NCBI GenBank assembly: GCA_021613535.1
Contig: CP075492.1
Span: 4,898,001 to 4,962,000, forward strand
Reading direction: 5' to 3'
DNA from: Adineta vaga
Lineage: Eukaryota; Rotifera
Length of the DNA: 64,000 nt
Positions 1-9,632 of the stretch are shown one piece after another (position 1 is the first letter of the stretch; every line of letters starts with the position of its first letter). The notes below the pieces were generated by a model, which was not told the DNA's origin, did not search any database, and was given only the letters and a program-made list of their open reading frames with translations. The translations under genes were made by a program, and so were the position numbers.

Positions 1-2
1 CG

Positions 3-1262
3 CATAATCAAAGATTTGAAATCCAATTGCAATTATCTCCGGACGGTAGACATATTCTTTTTCGAGATTATACACGGCGATCAAGTCGACCAGAATTCAA
101 TGATACACAACGTCGATTATATTCATTAGATTTAACTAATGGACAGACTGAACGTTTGGGTAAAGATTTTCTTGGTAATATTGTCGGTTATGTTTCGAAA
201 TCCGATGGTGGTGTTTATATTCTTGGACAACTTCGAACAAATGTTCAAATCTATGCACAACAATCATCAGAAGACAATTCGCAACATCAACTTGGTTGGA
301 ATGGTACTTATGAACATATTTCATTATCAGCAAATCGACCTGGTTCGATGGCATTTGTTTATTCATCATTTGAAAGACCTAAAGAAATTTATTATGTTGA
401 TGATATCAACCAGCTTTCACTTGCGAGAGCAATTACCAATGAAAATCATTATTTTACAGAAAAAGATATTCCAAAAGCGAAAGTTTACACTTGGAAAAAT
501 GAACATGATGATGAAGTTATTGAAGGAATTCTTCATTATCCACCTGGAAAATTTGAATCGAAAAATCTTCCACTGTTCGTTCTTATGCATGGTGGCCCTT
601 ACGATGCAAGTATCAATGCTTTTCAAGCTAATTGGTACAGTTGGGCTCCATTAGCTGCTGTACACGGTTGGCTTGTTCTAGAACCGAATTATTGTGGATC
701 ATCAGGATATGGCGATCAATTTGTCAATGAAATTCGTCGGCAACCTTTAACTCGTCCAACACGAGATATTCTTTCAGGTGTTGATCAACTGATTAATGAT
801 GGAATAGTTGATTCTACGAAATTAACCATTGGTGGTTATAGTTATGGTGGTTTTCTAACGAATTGGATAATTACACAAACTCCTCGTTTTAATGCTGCTC
901 TTTCTGGTTCGGGTTCAGTTGATCATACTTCAGCTTGGGGTACAATGGATTTACCTGTACTTTTTAATCATTTATTTGGAGGATCTCCTTGGGAAGAATC
1001 ACATATTTACCAAACACAATCTCCTATTTATCAATTAGATCGAATACGTACACCAACATTGATTGTTACTGGTGAAAAAGATGTACGAGTTGATCCTGCT
1101 CAATCGTATATGTTAGAACGTGGTTTACGTTATCTTGGAGTACCAGTAAAATTACTCGTTTTTCCTGGTGAAGGACACGAATTAGATATCAATCCATGGC
1201 ATGGAAAAATAAAAGTTCGAGAAGAACTCAAATGGTTACAGAAATATGGTGATCAAATATGA
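3..1262 (+). CDS. S9 family serine peptidase (prolyl oligopeptidase/acylaminoacyl-peptidase type), 5' partial
   Basis: The reading frame is open from the first bases of the window to the TGA at 1260-1262, so the start lies upstream and only about 420 C-terminal residues are present. The first part is the end of a beta-propeller (repeated SPDG/FRD-like strands); the rest is an alpha/beta hydrolase domain. The catalytic triad of family S9 is visible: nucleophile Ser in GGYSYGG (codon at 840-842), Asp in GEKDVRVDP (codon at 1080-1082) and His in GEGHELD (codon at 1176-1178). An oxyanion-type HGGP loop precedes them. Such enzymes remove acylated or unmodified residues from short peptides, usually in the cytosol. 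No intron is seen in the part present. The S9 family is certain; the exact substrate class is not, because the propeller is cut off. Confidence 0.9.
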   Translation, partial: HNQRFEIQLQLSPDGRHILFRDYTRRSSRPEFNDTQRRLYSLDLTNGQTERLGKDFLGNIVGYVSKSDGGVYILGQLRTNVQIYAQQSSEDNSQHQLGWNGTYEHISLSANRPGSMAFVYSSFERPKEIYYVDDINQLSLARAITNENHYFTEKDIPKAKVYTWKNEHDDEVIEGILHYPPGKFESKNLPLFVLMHGGPYDASINAFQANWYSWAPLAAVHGWLVLEPNYCGSSGYGDQFVNEIRRQPLTRPTRDILSGVDQLINDGIVDSTKLTIGGYSYGGFLTNWIITQTPRFNAALSGSGSVDHTSAWGTMDLPVLFNHLFGGSPWEESHIYQTQSPIYQLDRIRTPTLIVTGEKDVRVDPAQSYMLERGLRYLGVPVKLLVFPGEGHELDINPWHGKIKVREELKWLQKYGDQI

Positions 1263-1322
1263 AATAAGTTTTATTAATTAAGTAAAAATCAAGTTAAAAA
1301 GACCAGTAAAAAATCATCACCT

Positions 1323-1842
1323 TTAGGCTTGTTTCTTCTTTATTTTTTGAGCTCGTTTTTCTGCTAAGACTTGTAAAATCAATAATACGATTAATAATGC
1401 TCCCATAATTGCATGATTGTTTGCTATATCTTTCAAATATCCTTCTTTTGTTCTGTTGTTTGCTTGAACATCACCTGCAAGTGATTCAACTGATTTTTTG
1501 ATTTTCAATAAAAAAATGCCGATAACTCCGAGAAATACTGGAGCACTTAAAGTATCATAAATAGTTCGTACAATATTTCGAAACATGATCAAAGCACCAA
1601 TTAAAATAGGAACAAATGCTGTCACTGAAGTATACCATGGTTGACGAAAAGCATTTTGATAATATGAAGTACATGTATTCAATTGAAAAGATGTAAGGGA
1701 AGGTGATACAAGTGAATAATGATCACAAAACATATCAATAGCCAAAAGACCTTAGAAAGAAAATATGAGACAGTGAATGATTTAGGTCAAAAAAAGTATA
1801 GGTACCAAGGGCAAACGAAATGATACATGTTGATAAACCCAT
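1323..1842 (-). CDS. Small four-helix ER membrane protein with KKxx C-terminus
   Basis: Two exons on the minus strand, 1842-1806 and 1750-1323, joined across a 55-nt GT..AG intron, give a 154-residue protein starting MGLSTCIISF; all phases close. Four hydrophobic segments are visible: residues about 1-20 (interrupted by the intron), 50-68, 80-95 and 122-140. The protein ends in KKQA, which fits the KKxx COPI retrieval signal of ER membrane proteins. The chosen ATG (1842-1840) is the first one in the exon, but a longer 5' exon cannot be excluded. I do not recognise the family. It is convergent with the S9 peptidase gene, whose stop lies only 60 bp away. Confidence 0.7.
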
Positions 1843-2174
1843 TTTGATATTACTTACAGATGACCTGAAAATGAAAAGAACACGAAATTTATATGATGGT
1901 GTTTTATTCTTTCTTATCAAAAAGTAAATTAATCTTCATTTGAATAACCTTTTGACCAATAAAATAACAGTAGAAACCTGATGTAAAAGATGAATGTATA
2001 CGTATAATAAAAATTCTTTCTAAAGAGATTTTTTTATATAGATCAAATATTCATTCGAATAGATTAAAAAATAACTACGGATTTTATGATCAGATGTCAC
2101 TAGCCTTCGAAAAAAAGGGGTTACGCGATAGGTGACAAAAGGTTTTTTTTCTTATGTCGGTGAAGTCATTTCGT
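1843..2174. other. Intergenic, no gene seen
   Basis: AT-rich sequence between the ER membrane protein gene and the 3' end of the LamG gene. I see no coding frame or structured element; it should contain the promoter of the former. Confidence 0.5.
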
Positions 2175-4635
2175 TCAAGTAGTATAAAGTGTACATATAT
2201 CAGCAGCACTAAGTTCTTGACTATAAATTCGAAATTCATCAATATCACCATCGAAATGTGTCATAGGTCCCATTGAACCCACATTACATAGGCCATTACC
2301 ATCAGACTACTTCCATGTAATATAGGCTGGTGTTGAACTAGCTGTATAAGCATTAACTAGTACATTCGTCGATGCCACTAGAGCATTATTAATGTATAGT
2401 CGTAGACCATTTGTTGGATGCCATGTCTCAACAATATGAGTCCAAGTAGGAGCTAGTGGTATGGATGGACCAATGACAGATCTTACAGCACTATTAAGCA
2501 TTTGAGCAACAATGGAACCATTTGTAGCAAAGCCTATGAAAGGTAAACACCAGCCAAGACCAGTTGCCATGTCAGAGACATGAACTAAGGTTCCTGATAA
2601 GGTTCGTGGTCGTACCCAAAATGAAATTGAAAATGGTCGATTGTTAATACCAAGATTACTGACACCTGCTATTTGAAAGTAGGACGAAGTTGAACTTGTC
2701 AATGAAATCGCTTGTTGAGAATGACCATTAGATACGGAAGAAACAGATTGGGCAGCAGCTGCTAATGAATTAGGTCCTGAATCAATCAATGACATAGCAG
2801 GATTAAAGGTAAAATAGGCTGCTAATGTCGCTTCTTGCAGAATTTCACAACTTGATTTTGCTCGATCATTAATAGTTATTCGGTCAATGCTTCCCTAACG
2901 CAAAGAACAAACAGCATTATGATTATCTATACTGGTATATCAAATCTTACTTGAAAATTATTCCGTCCAGACGTAAGATCAATACCTGGTATGTTACCGA
3001 TTGTAACACTATCTGGATTACCTTTGAATGATGATGCTATTGTTTTAGTAGCATCTAATTTCCCATTGATATAAATACTTTGTGTTAACGTAGAAACATC
3101 AAAAACAAAGGCAACATGTATCCATTCATTTATTGGTATAATTGCATTGCCTTGACAATCAGCAGCATAGAATCCAAAATAGAGATAACAATTTCCACTA
3201 TTTTTACGAATGACTATATGTAAACATTCATAACTAAGAGCATTAGGACAAAGACCAACAATACTATGGTCTTTTGTGTTTGGAAAGCCTGTTGGATAAA
3301 TCCATGCGGTGACAGTAAAACTAATGCTTGCTAAACTCATAACAGAAGATGTTAATGTTTGATTGTTATTCGCAACAAAGGTTAGAGCTTGATCAATGTA
3401 ACCAACACTATATATGAGTTTGGCTGTTGAAGCTGCTATTGAATTGCTAACATTTTCATATAAGTCATTATTGAAATCCCAATTCGCAAGTAAATTTGAT
3501 GAGGATATCCATAATTGATTTTCGCATGAAAAATTACAAATGACTTGAGCCGTTGTGCTTGTGGATGTCGTTGTTGATGAAATAGAATCTTATAGTAAAA
3601 ATACAATCATTTTGTTTTTTGAAATTCATGAAAAAAAAGACATACTTGATGTTGCTTTAGTAGTTGTTTCTGAAGTTTTAGTTAGGAAAGCAAGTAGTAA
3701 TGTTGCCAGTAATGTGCCAACAATGAGTGCAACAAGTACAAGACAAATTAAGCATGGATAAGAGAAACAACATAGTTTTCTATGAAAAAGAAACAAATGT
3801 AAATAATGTTGAAACGAAGGAAGTATAACAGTCACCTTCGTCGTTTTCGTTTTCCAACTTTTTCTATAACGTCCCGAAAATCACCTAAAGATTCGTGTCG
3901 ATCATCGATTATCTTAATTCAATGCATAAAATGAACGAAAATAGTCTTAATAAGGAACATCTTTTACTTGAATTTGACTGGAACTATTGAATACAATCGA
4001 ACTGTGTGAAGCACTATCCTACAATTTATATAGTTAATAAAGTAATCTTTTCTCTATTTCTAACTGATAGGAAACGATTTACATTGATTAGATTTGTGTT
4101 ATTCGTTGAGTGTTGTTTATTATTTGTCCACTGATTATTCTTTAACTATAGACATTCAATAATACGATATACAAATTTATTTACCTGATTCGATAGTTGA
4201 TTCTGTGAAGGATTATAATTGGCACTAGCAGAAGGAAACAAATCGTGACGATTGTTACGAATATTCGCACGATCCGCTATCTATCAACAAATGAAACGAA
4301 ATAAAACAATACATATATATCAGAATTCTTACTAATGGTATTACATTCGTAGTTTTATTTGTTGTTTTTATTGGTCGAATACTAGTATGAATAATAGTGC
4401 TTGATTTTGAACTGTTTGCTGCTCGATGTCGTTTCTGAGTTTTACAAATATGAAACATGAATCTCTATATAAAATCTCGTACATGTCTTTTCGTTGAATC
4501 TCGACGAACTGACATTCGTGTAACACGTGCTACTGTTGGTGAATCGTGTCGTTTTGGTGTTACAGCAGATCGTACGGATGATAGTAATCGATGGTTGTTC
4601 TTTCGTGCTGGACCAACTGATGTATTACTTGACAT
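2175..4635 (-). CDS. Membrane-anchored protein with two LamG/ConA-like domains (late in-frame stop)
   Basis: Seven minus-strand exons: 4635-4483, 4434-4333, 4280-4185, 3912-3836, 3779-3646, 3588-2951 and 2894 onward. Every junction keeps one open frame. The protein has a basic Ser/Thr-rich cytoplasmic N-terminus of about 145 residues ending in KRKRRRK, one transmembrane helix (about 148-172), a Thr/Ser-rich stalk, then two LamG-like domains: domain 1 in exon 6 (FTVTAWIYP, WIHVAFVFD) and domain 2 in exon 7 (FSISFWVRP, NGLRLYINN). This is type II topology, with the lectin-like domains outside. An in-frame TAG at 2309-2307 would cut the last strand of domain 2, yet the same frame resumes and continues to a TGA at 2177-2175 with the normal family ending (DEFRIY, DICTLYTT). 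Either the last 40-odd residues are lost or the copy is decaying. A clear but more damaged paralogue lies at 44509-45724. The third exon also has an alternative acceptor giving a hydrophobic frame. Confidence 0.65.
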
Positions 4636-5213
4636 TCTGATACGTGTAATCGATGAGAGAGTTTTTTTTTCTTACTGAATTAGTTTATACATATATAGTG
4701 AATTGATGAAAGGTTTCTCTTTTTCTCAAAGAAAAAAACAATGTATCTACGATGGAATCTTATTATGTTTTGTATTTCGTTTGATTAATAATGAAGACAT
4801 GAAAATGTTTTCACAAGATATAATAAAATGTATTTCAGGTACAATGAAATCAATATGATCTATAGAGATAGTTTGATAGTTATATTCAATTGAAAAAATG
4901 ACATCACAACTATATGATTATCAGATACAATTTTAAATTGAAGAAAAAAATTTACTGTGTTGGAAAATTTGTTTTTTTCTCTTGCGTTTCTTGCTTGTAT
5001 TAAGTTGGAAATTTATTGTTCATAATTTATGATGCAATATTTGTCATTGAATAGATTTATTCCCAAGAAAATTATTCATATAAAAGACATGACACTATTG
5101 TTGAATTAATGGCGTTTGTTCTCATAATTAACGAAAGGATACAAAGATTCAATGGTATATATTTATTATTGACTCACCTGCCTGTAATTTGTATTCATGT
5201 ATAATAGAATAGC
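4636..5213. other. Intergenic between divergent genes
   Basis: AT-rich region between the divergently arranged LamG and UAS/F-box genes; must hold promoters for both. I looked here for the missing first exons of the UAS gene (an acidic exon and a DETAG-type exon as in copy B) and could not find them. Confidence 0.5.
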
Positions 5214-6732
5214 AATACAGATGTCATCAGTCATCAACAACCAGCATTTTTCATAGGAAGTTTTATCGAAGCCTGTGAATTCGCATTCAAGTCAACAGAG
5301 AGAAGAGAAGTGTTTTTTATTGTAATAAATATGATACTCAATACTTTCTTTTCTTTTTGATTTTTTAGTGTCGATCAGTACTTATTTACGTCTATCATTC
5401 GATGAATGATGATTTTTATAGAAATATACTCTGTTCAGAATATTTAATTGAATATTTACACGAAAACTACATCCTTTGGCCATGTGATATTACTCAACAA
5501 TCTAATCAAATTTTGTATGTTATTTCATCTGTTTATAATTCATCATATTTTACTCTTCGATAAAAAGGTTAAACAACATCTATTGTGAACTTCCATATAA
5601 TAATGAATTTCTTCATCAAAGTCCAATTCTTATTGGTATCATGCGACAATCACGAGAAAACAATCAGACTTGTAATCTATCTGCATATGATTATGAATTG
5701 TTATTGAATGGCACTTATCTTATGCATACTGAAGGTGACTTAACTCTTGAAACTTTATTCGATGAATTGCTCAAATTTAAAGATATATTCAATGATAATG
5801 AAAGAAATCTGGTGAGTATTTTGTCATGGAGAAAATTAAATCGTATGAATTACATTTTATAGTCATTTGATTTCGTGAAAACGACAGGTCTTTGTTGGGA
5901 TCTTATTCTTTGTATAATTCCATATTTGTCATTAAATGATACGATAACTGCATTTTCGATTAATTCGATTTCTTTCTTAAAACGTTATCACATTCCGTTA
6001 TCACTTGATAATCCTTCAGATGTATTTATAACAACAATGCTTGATAGAATTGACCGAACACAAATCGTTTCGTTACATCTTAGAGCAGATGATTTTCCAT
6101 CTAAATTAGAATTAATGAATTCATCAGATAATTTTACAAATGTTGAAAGATTAACTTTATGTCAAATTAGAAAACTCGATCGACTCAATGATTATAGAAT
6201 CTATTTTTTCAACGTGAAATGTCTTTCTCTTCGTTATGATGGAGATATTAATTTTCATAATCTATGCGATCAATTCAAACATTTTCAAGGATCAATTAAA
6301 CAATTGAAAATTTTTTGTACAAATGTTCGTTGTTCTCATGATCGAATTGATTATTTTTTCAAGAAAATAAGCAATTTCAATCATACAATCGAATATTTAT
6401 TGATTGATATCGATTTTATTTCAACGTCCACTATAAACAATTGTGTTCAGTACTATAATACATGTGTATTGAAAACTCTCGTTGATTTTATGAAAATCAT
6501 GGCTTCTATTCAATATGTATTTGTCAATGTTCATTATGGTGATATTGGTAAATTATTAGATATGATTGAATGGAAAGGTTTACTACAGATGCGTCGTACG
6601 TTGAAAAAAGTGACATTACAAGGAACAAATAGTGTTATAGAAGAAACACAATTAACACAAAAAGCATTGCAAATTCAACAGCAACTCGTGACAGATGGAC
6701 GAACAATTAAATTTAAAGTTAAATTGAAATAA
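5214..6732 (+). CDS. UAS (FAF1-type thioredoxin-like) plus F-box-like/LRR fusion protein, copy A, 5' end apparently incomplete
   Basis: Four plus-strand exons, about 5214-5309, 5369-5514, 5568-5811 and 5863-6732, with phases that close. The first three encode a UAS domain, the thioredoxin-like fold of FAF1/UBXD8-type proteins: PAFFIGS, then VLIYVYHS, ILCSEYLIEYL, and the signature YILWPCDIT. Exon 4 encodes an F-box-like helix set (LILCIIPYLSLNDTITAFS) followed by leucine-rich segments to the stop. No UBX domain is present. The paralogue at 49045-50842 has the same exon boundaries and domain order and also has an upstream exon with a DETAG motif; here that part is missing or unreadable (the region before 5241 fits the family only if the frame shifts). 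Inferred role: F-box adaptor of an SCF ubiquitin ligase with a UAS module as its second arm. The 5' loss suggests a decaying copy. Confidence 0.6.
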
Positions 6733-6827
6733 TTTCTGTTCATTTCAATTATTATTTTTATAAAGAATGCTTATGAGTCAATAAAACGATGAATGATTTT
6801 TATTCGTGTTTTTTTTAAAAAAAAGTA

Positions 6828-7064
6828 TTAACAAGTTTGTAAATAAACCATTAAATTGTCGGCACCTTTATTTGCAATGGCAAAATTTATTTTTTCATCT
6901 TTACTAAAATCAGCAGCAGCAATAGAAAATGGATGAGATCCATATGGCAATGGATAAAATATCATATCATCAAATTTTCCGTCACCATGATCTAAAAGAA
7001 TTCCATCTTGAGAGTGGGTGTGAGTGTGATCGGAGATAATATCTACATCGAAACTCATCCACAC
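6828..7064 (-). pseudogene. FG-GAP/VCBS repeat protein remnant (C-terminal repeat)
   Basis: A minus-strand open stretch encodes one recognisable FG-GAP repeat: GILLDHGDGKFDD, then PFSIAAADFSKDEKINFAIANKG, ending VYLQTC and a stop. The ending resembles the last repeat of the large FG-GAP protein at 33422-38047, which ends in ILLRPCS. Nothing upstream on this strand continues the repeat array, and the N-terminal 20 or so residues look non-homologous, so this is a truncated fragment rather than a gene. Confidence 0.6.
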
Positions 7065-7182
7065 CTTCCATTCACATCCATATAATCATCTTTTCTTTAA
7101 AAAAGTCACAAATATTCTTCAGCTTGATTTTTTCTCATCGCGTCTTTTATATCTTTGAAATATGGATTTTATTCGAATGTAG

Positions 7183-7188
7183 AAAAAA
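7183..7188 (-). terminator. Pol III terminator T-run of tRNA-Cys
   Basis: Six consecutive T on the minus strand two bases after the tRNA-Cys 3' end, as expected for RNA polymerase III termination. Confidence 0.75.
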
Positions 7189-7190
7189 GT

Positions 7191-7262
7191 AGGGGACACC
7201 CGGGATTGAACCAGGGACCTCTCGATCTGCAGTCGAATGCTCTACCACTGAGCTATATCCCC
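7191..7262 (-). tRNA. tRNA-Cys (GCA)
   Basis: 72-nt intronless tRNA on the minus strand. Acceptor stem GGGGATA pairs with TGTCCCC (one G-T), followed by discriminator T at 7191. D stem GCTC/GAGC, anticodon stem TTCGA/TCGAG with loop CTGCAGA, giving anticodon GCA, and T stem CCTGG/CCGGG with loop TTCAATC. The internal promoter boxes A (TAGCTCAGTGGTAGAGC) and B (GGTTCAATCCC) are intact, so it should be transcribed by Pol III. The CCA end is not encoded, as usual in eukaryotes. Confidence 0.97.
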
Positions 7263-7590
7263 ATTGGTTATTAAACACAAATAAAAACATCACACATGGA
7301 ATCGATCAACTATATGCCTGTTTAGTCGTGTACTCAATAGCTTTTGAAAGACTAATCCGATTGTTGTGAACTTTTCTGCAAAGCATTGTCTCATCAATAT
7401 CTCAACCAAGTACATAAAACGCATCGATTTCGATCCATGGTTTGGACACTTTTTTTAAATTGAATTTGATACAAAGTGAAAGATCACAAAAAAGAGGATT
7501 TCGTTATACAATGCAATTTTATCAAATAAAGTCGCTGTAACTTAATTCAAATTGATTCTACACGCATCGTAGTCACTTCCGATGTTCGAA
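7263..7590. other. Intergenic, no gene seen
   Basis: No F-box exon or other start for the following leucine-rich remnant can be found here. It contains the 5' flank of the tRNA. Confidence 0.4.
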
Positions 7591-8920
7591 TCTGGCTGAG
7601 GGTGAAGAGAAAAGTATCAACACCATTCTTAATGTTGAGTCATTACCGGTTCTTGAACATCTGAATATTAGTTTTATAAAACGTCGTCTTCAAGATGATG
7701 TAAAAATAATAAATATTAACAGTATAATAAGTCGTTTATATTCTCTCAAACTTACTTACATGTCAATGGATGATCTTCTTATGTTCTTTTCATTTGTTCA
7801 TTTACCTGTACTCGAAAAATTAATATTGATTAATATTCATGATGATTGTAAGTTTAATAAACAAATATTTCGATTGAATTTCTAACTAATAATTGTCAAT
7901 TGTTTTTTGGAAAATTTAGCACTTATTCGTTTGAACGATTTTCAAACATATTTTCAGTCAAAGGAAAATCTTTCTGCTCCTCGTCCATCATCTTTTCGAT
8001 TTCTACTTCGTTTTCCTGGTGTATTGGAAAATATGAATGGAATAAATATCATTATTCACAATGGCCACTTGATCCTGTTAACATCGATTATTGTCTTGAC
8101 ATTACCAATGCCTAAGAAATATTCTCTCCTTATTTTTACTCGTACGTCTCTGCCTTTTCATCGAAAGATACACAATTACTCTATAGCAACGAAACTTAAA
8201 CAAACGCCATCAACATTCATCGAATTTTCTCGTTAAATCACAGAAACAATTGTTTCTTCGTGCACTTCTTTCAGGAGCAAGACAACTTATTAGATTAACT
8301 ACTAATTGGAATTATATCATGAATATAGATTCAAATTGTGCTGGTCAATATTATGTTCCACCTATTCTCAATTTACGTCACTTATACTTGCGAAATACCA
8401 AAAGAGGAGGTAATTCATAGTTGTCAACACTCATCCTCTACAAAAAAGAAAACATGAGTTCATCTAAAATATTTAATATAAGTTTCAATTGTGAAGTGAA
8501 GACTTATTATGATATGATTGATGTGAATTGTTAATCATTATTTGATCTTAAAAAGAGTACAAAAACAAATTTCATCATTTTCTTTTTTTTAGAACTAATG
8601 AATTTATTGGAACTGATCGATAGTCCTTTATTATCGACATTATTCCCACAAATTACTATATTTATGGGTCAAGTGGACGTCATATACCTCTGAACGAAAA
8701 CTTCGCCCAATTGGTCATATTTATTGCTACTCATTTTGAAAAACTCACTGAAATGATCATTAACAGAGACTCTTGTTATCGAGAAAATGGCATTGATGGT
8801 CATAGTTTATTATATATTCAACAAAAATATGTTACAAATTTATTAAGAAATGTTCCTAAATTCCACAACCCAAATCATGGAAGTATTCGTTGGAATAAAT
8901 ATTCTGAAATACGCATCTGA
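7591..8920 (+). pseudogene. Leucine-rich F-box-like family gene, 5' truncated and frameshifted
   Basis: Several plus-strand exonic pieces of a bdelloid F-box/LRR-type gene: about 7591-7848 (LPVLEHLNISF, LPVLEKLILINIHDD) spliced at GTAAGT to a piece starting 7920; a piece about 8274-8408 (LRHLYLRNTKRGG); and a last piece from about 8594 to the stop at 8918-8920 (PLNENFAQLVIFIATHFEKL). The F-box expected at the N-terminus is absent. Between LMNLLELIDSPLL and PLNENFAQLV, about 8645-8690, the frame changes without a plausible intron. The piece ending near 8236 also runs into a stop. I read this as a gene that lost its 5' end and then accumulated frameshifts. Confidence 0.5.
7601..7617 (+). repeat. 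17-bp direct repeat, left copy
   Basis: GGTGAAGAGAAAAGTAT occurs here and again at 8982-8998 in the same orientation, bracketing the leucine-rich remnant. Confidence 0.6.
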
Positions 8921-8981
8921 TTATAAATAATATTTCTCTTGATTAATAAACTATATTGTTAGCAGATATCTTCAGAGTGTA

Positions 8982-8998
8982 GGTGAAGAGAAAAGTAT
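8982..8998 (+). repeat. 17-bp direct repeat, right copy
   Basis: Identical to the 17 bases at 7601-7617; the flanking bases diverge on both sides. Confidence 0.6.
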
Positions 8999-9632
8999 TA
9001 ATTTTGTTCTAAAAGAAAGAATTCATAATCATTAATAAAATCAATCGGTGTAAACCATGAAAATAAATCAGTTCCAAAACATGTCTCAATCCTTTCAAAT
9101 TTATCTTCTGATCGAATACAATATGCAACAAGATGGCCAGCTTTTTTTTTCATTTTCCCTACTTTCATAATGATAAAATATATCGATACCATTTACATAT
9201 ACTCGATCGCTCGTTGACAGAATGAAATAACTAATAAATGTTAATGTCAAACTCCCTATTTATAATTCTATAACAAACTTTGATAACGCCATTTTCAAAC
9301 GTTTGCATTATATATCAAATATGCAAAAGTTTATTTGTTATTGACACAATCTATGTAAAATTTATTTAATTCTTCATCTTTGCAAATAACATTTAATATA
9401 TTCATTAGACGATATTGTGTTAGAAAAATATACTTCGTTTTAATGCATCGTAAAATTGTGGTTGGAAGCATTTATAATCTGCGTAATATCGATGAAAAAG
9501 AAGTTTGGAAAGGAAAGAAGAAAAAGGGAAGAAATTATTTTTATAATTTCATATATGACAAGTCGGATGTAATCACTGCGTTTCAGACGAGCCGAACGGA
9601 TAGACGTGTTTTTCTCTACTTTATATCAAGAA
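8999..9632. other. Intergenic with a weak minus-strand ORF
   Basis: Upstream region of the ART-TPR gene. A 64-codon minus-strand frame (9192-8998) has coding-like composition in its last 45 codons (ends FINDYEFFLLEQN) but no family I recognise and no clear start or partner exon. The rest shows nothing. Confidence 0.3.

Noticed and set aside
139-654. 171-codon plus-strand frame overlapping the S9 peptidase
   Set aside because: Out-of-frame shadow of the peptidase gene; Leu/Ile/Lys-rich composition comes from the wobble pattern, no motif.
4265-4280. Alternative acceptor at 4277 giving a hydrophobic frame in the third LamG exon
   Set aside because: That frame ends in a stop after about 30 codons and breaks the phase, whereas the chosen acceptor keeps phase at all following junctions.
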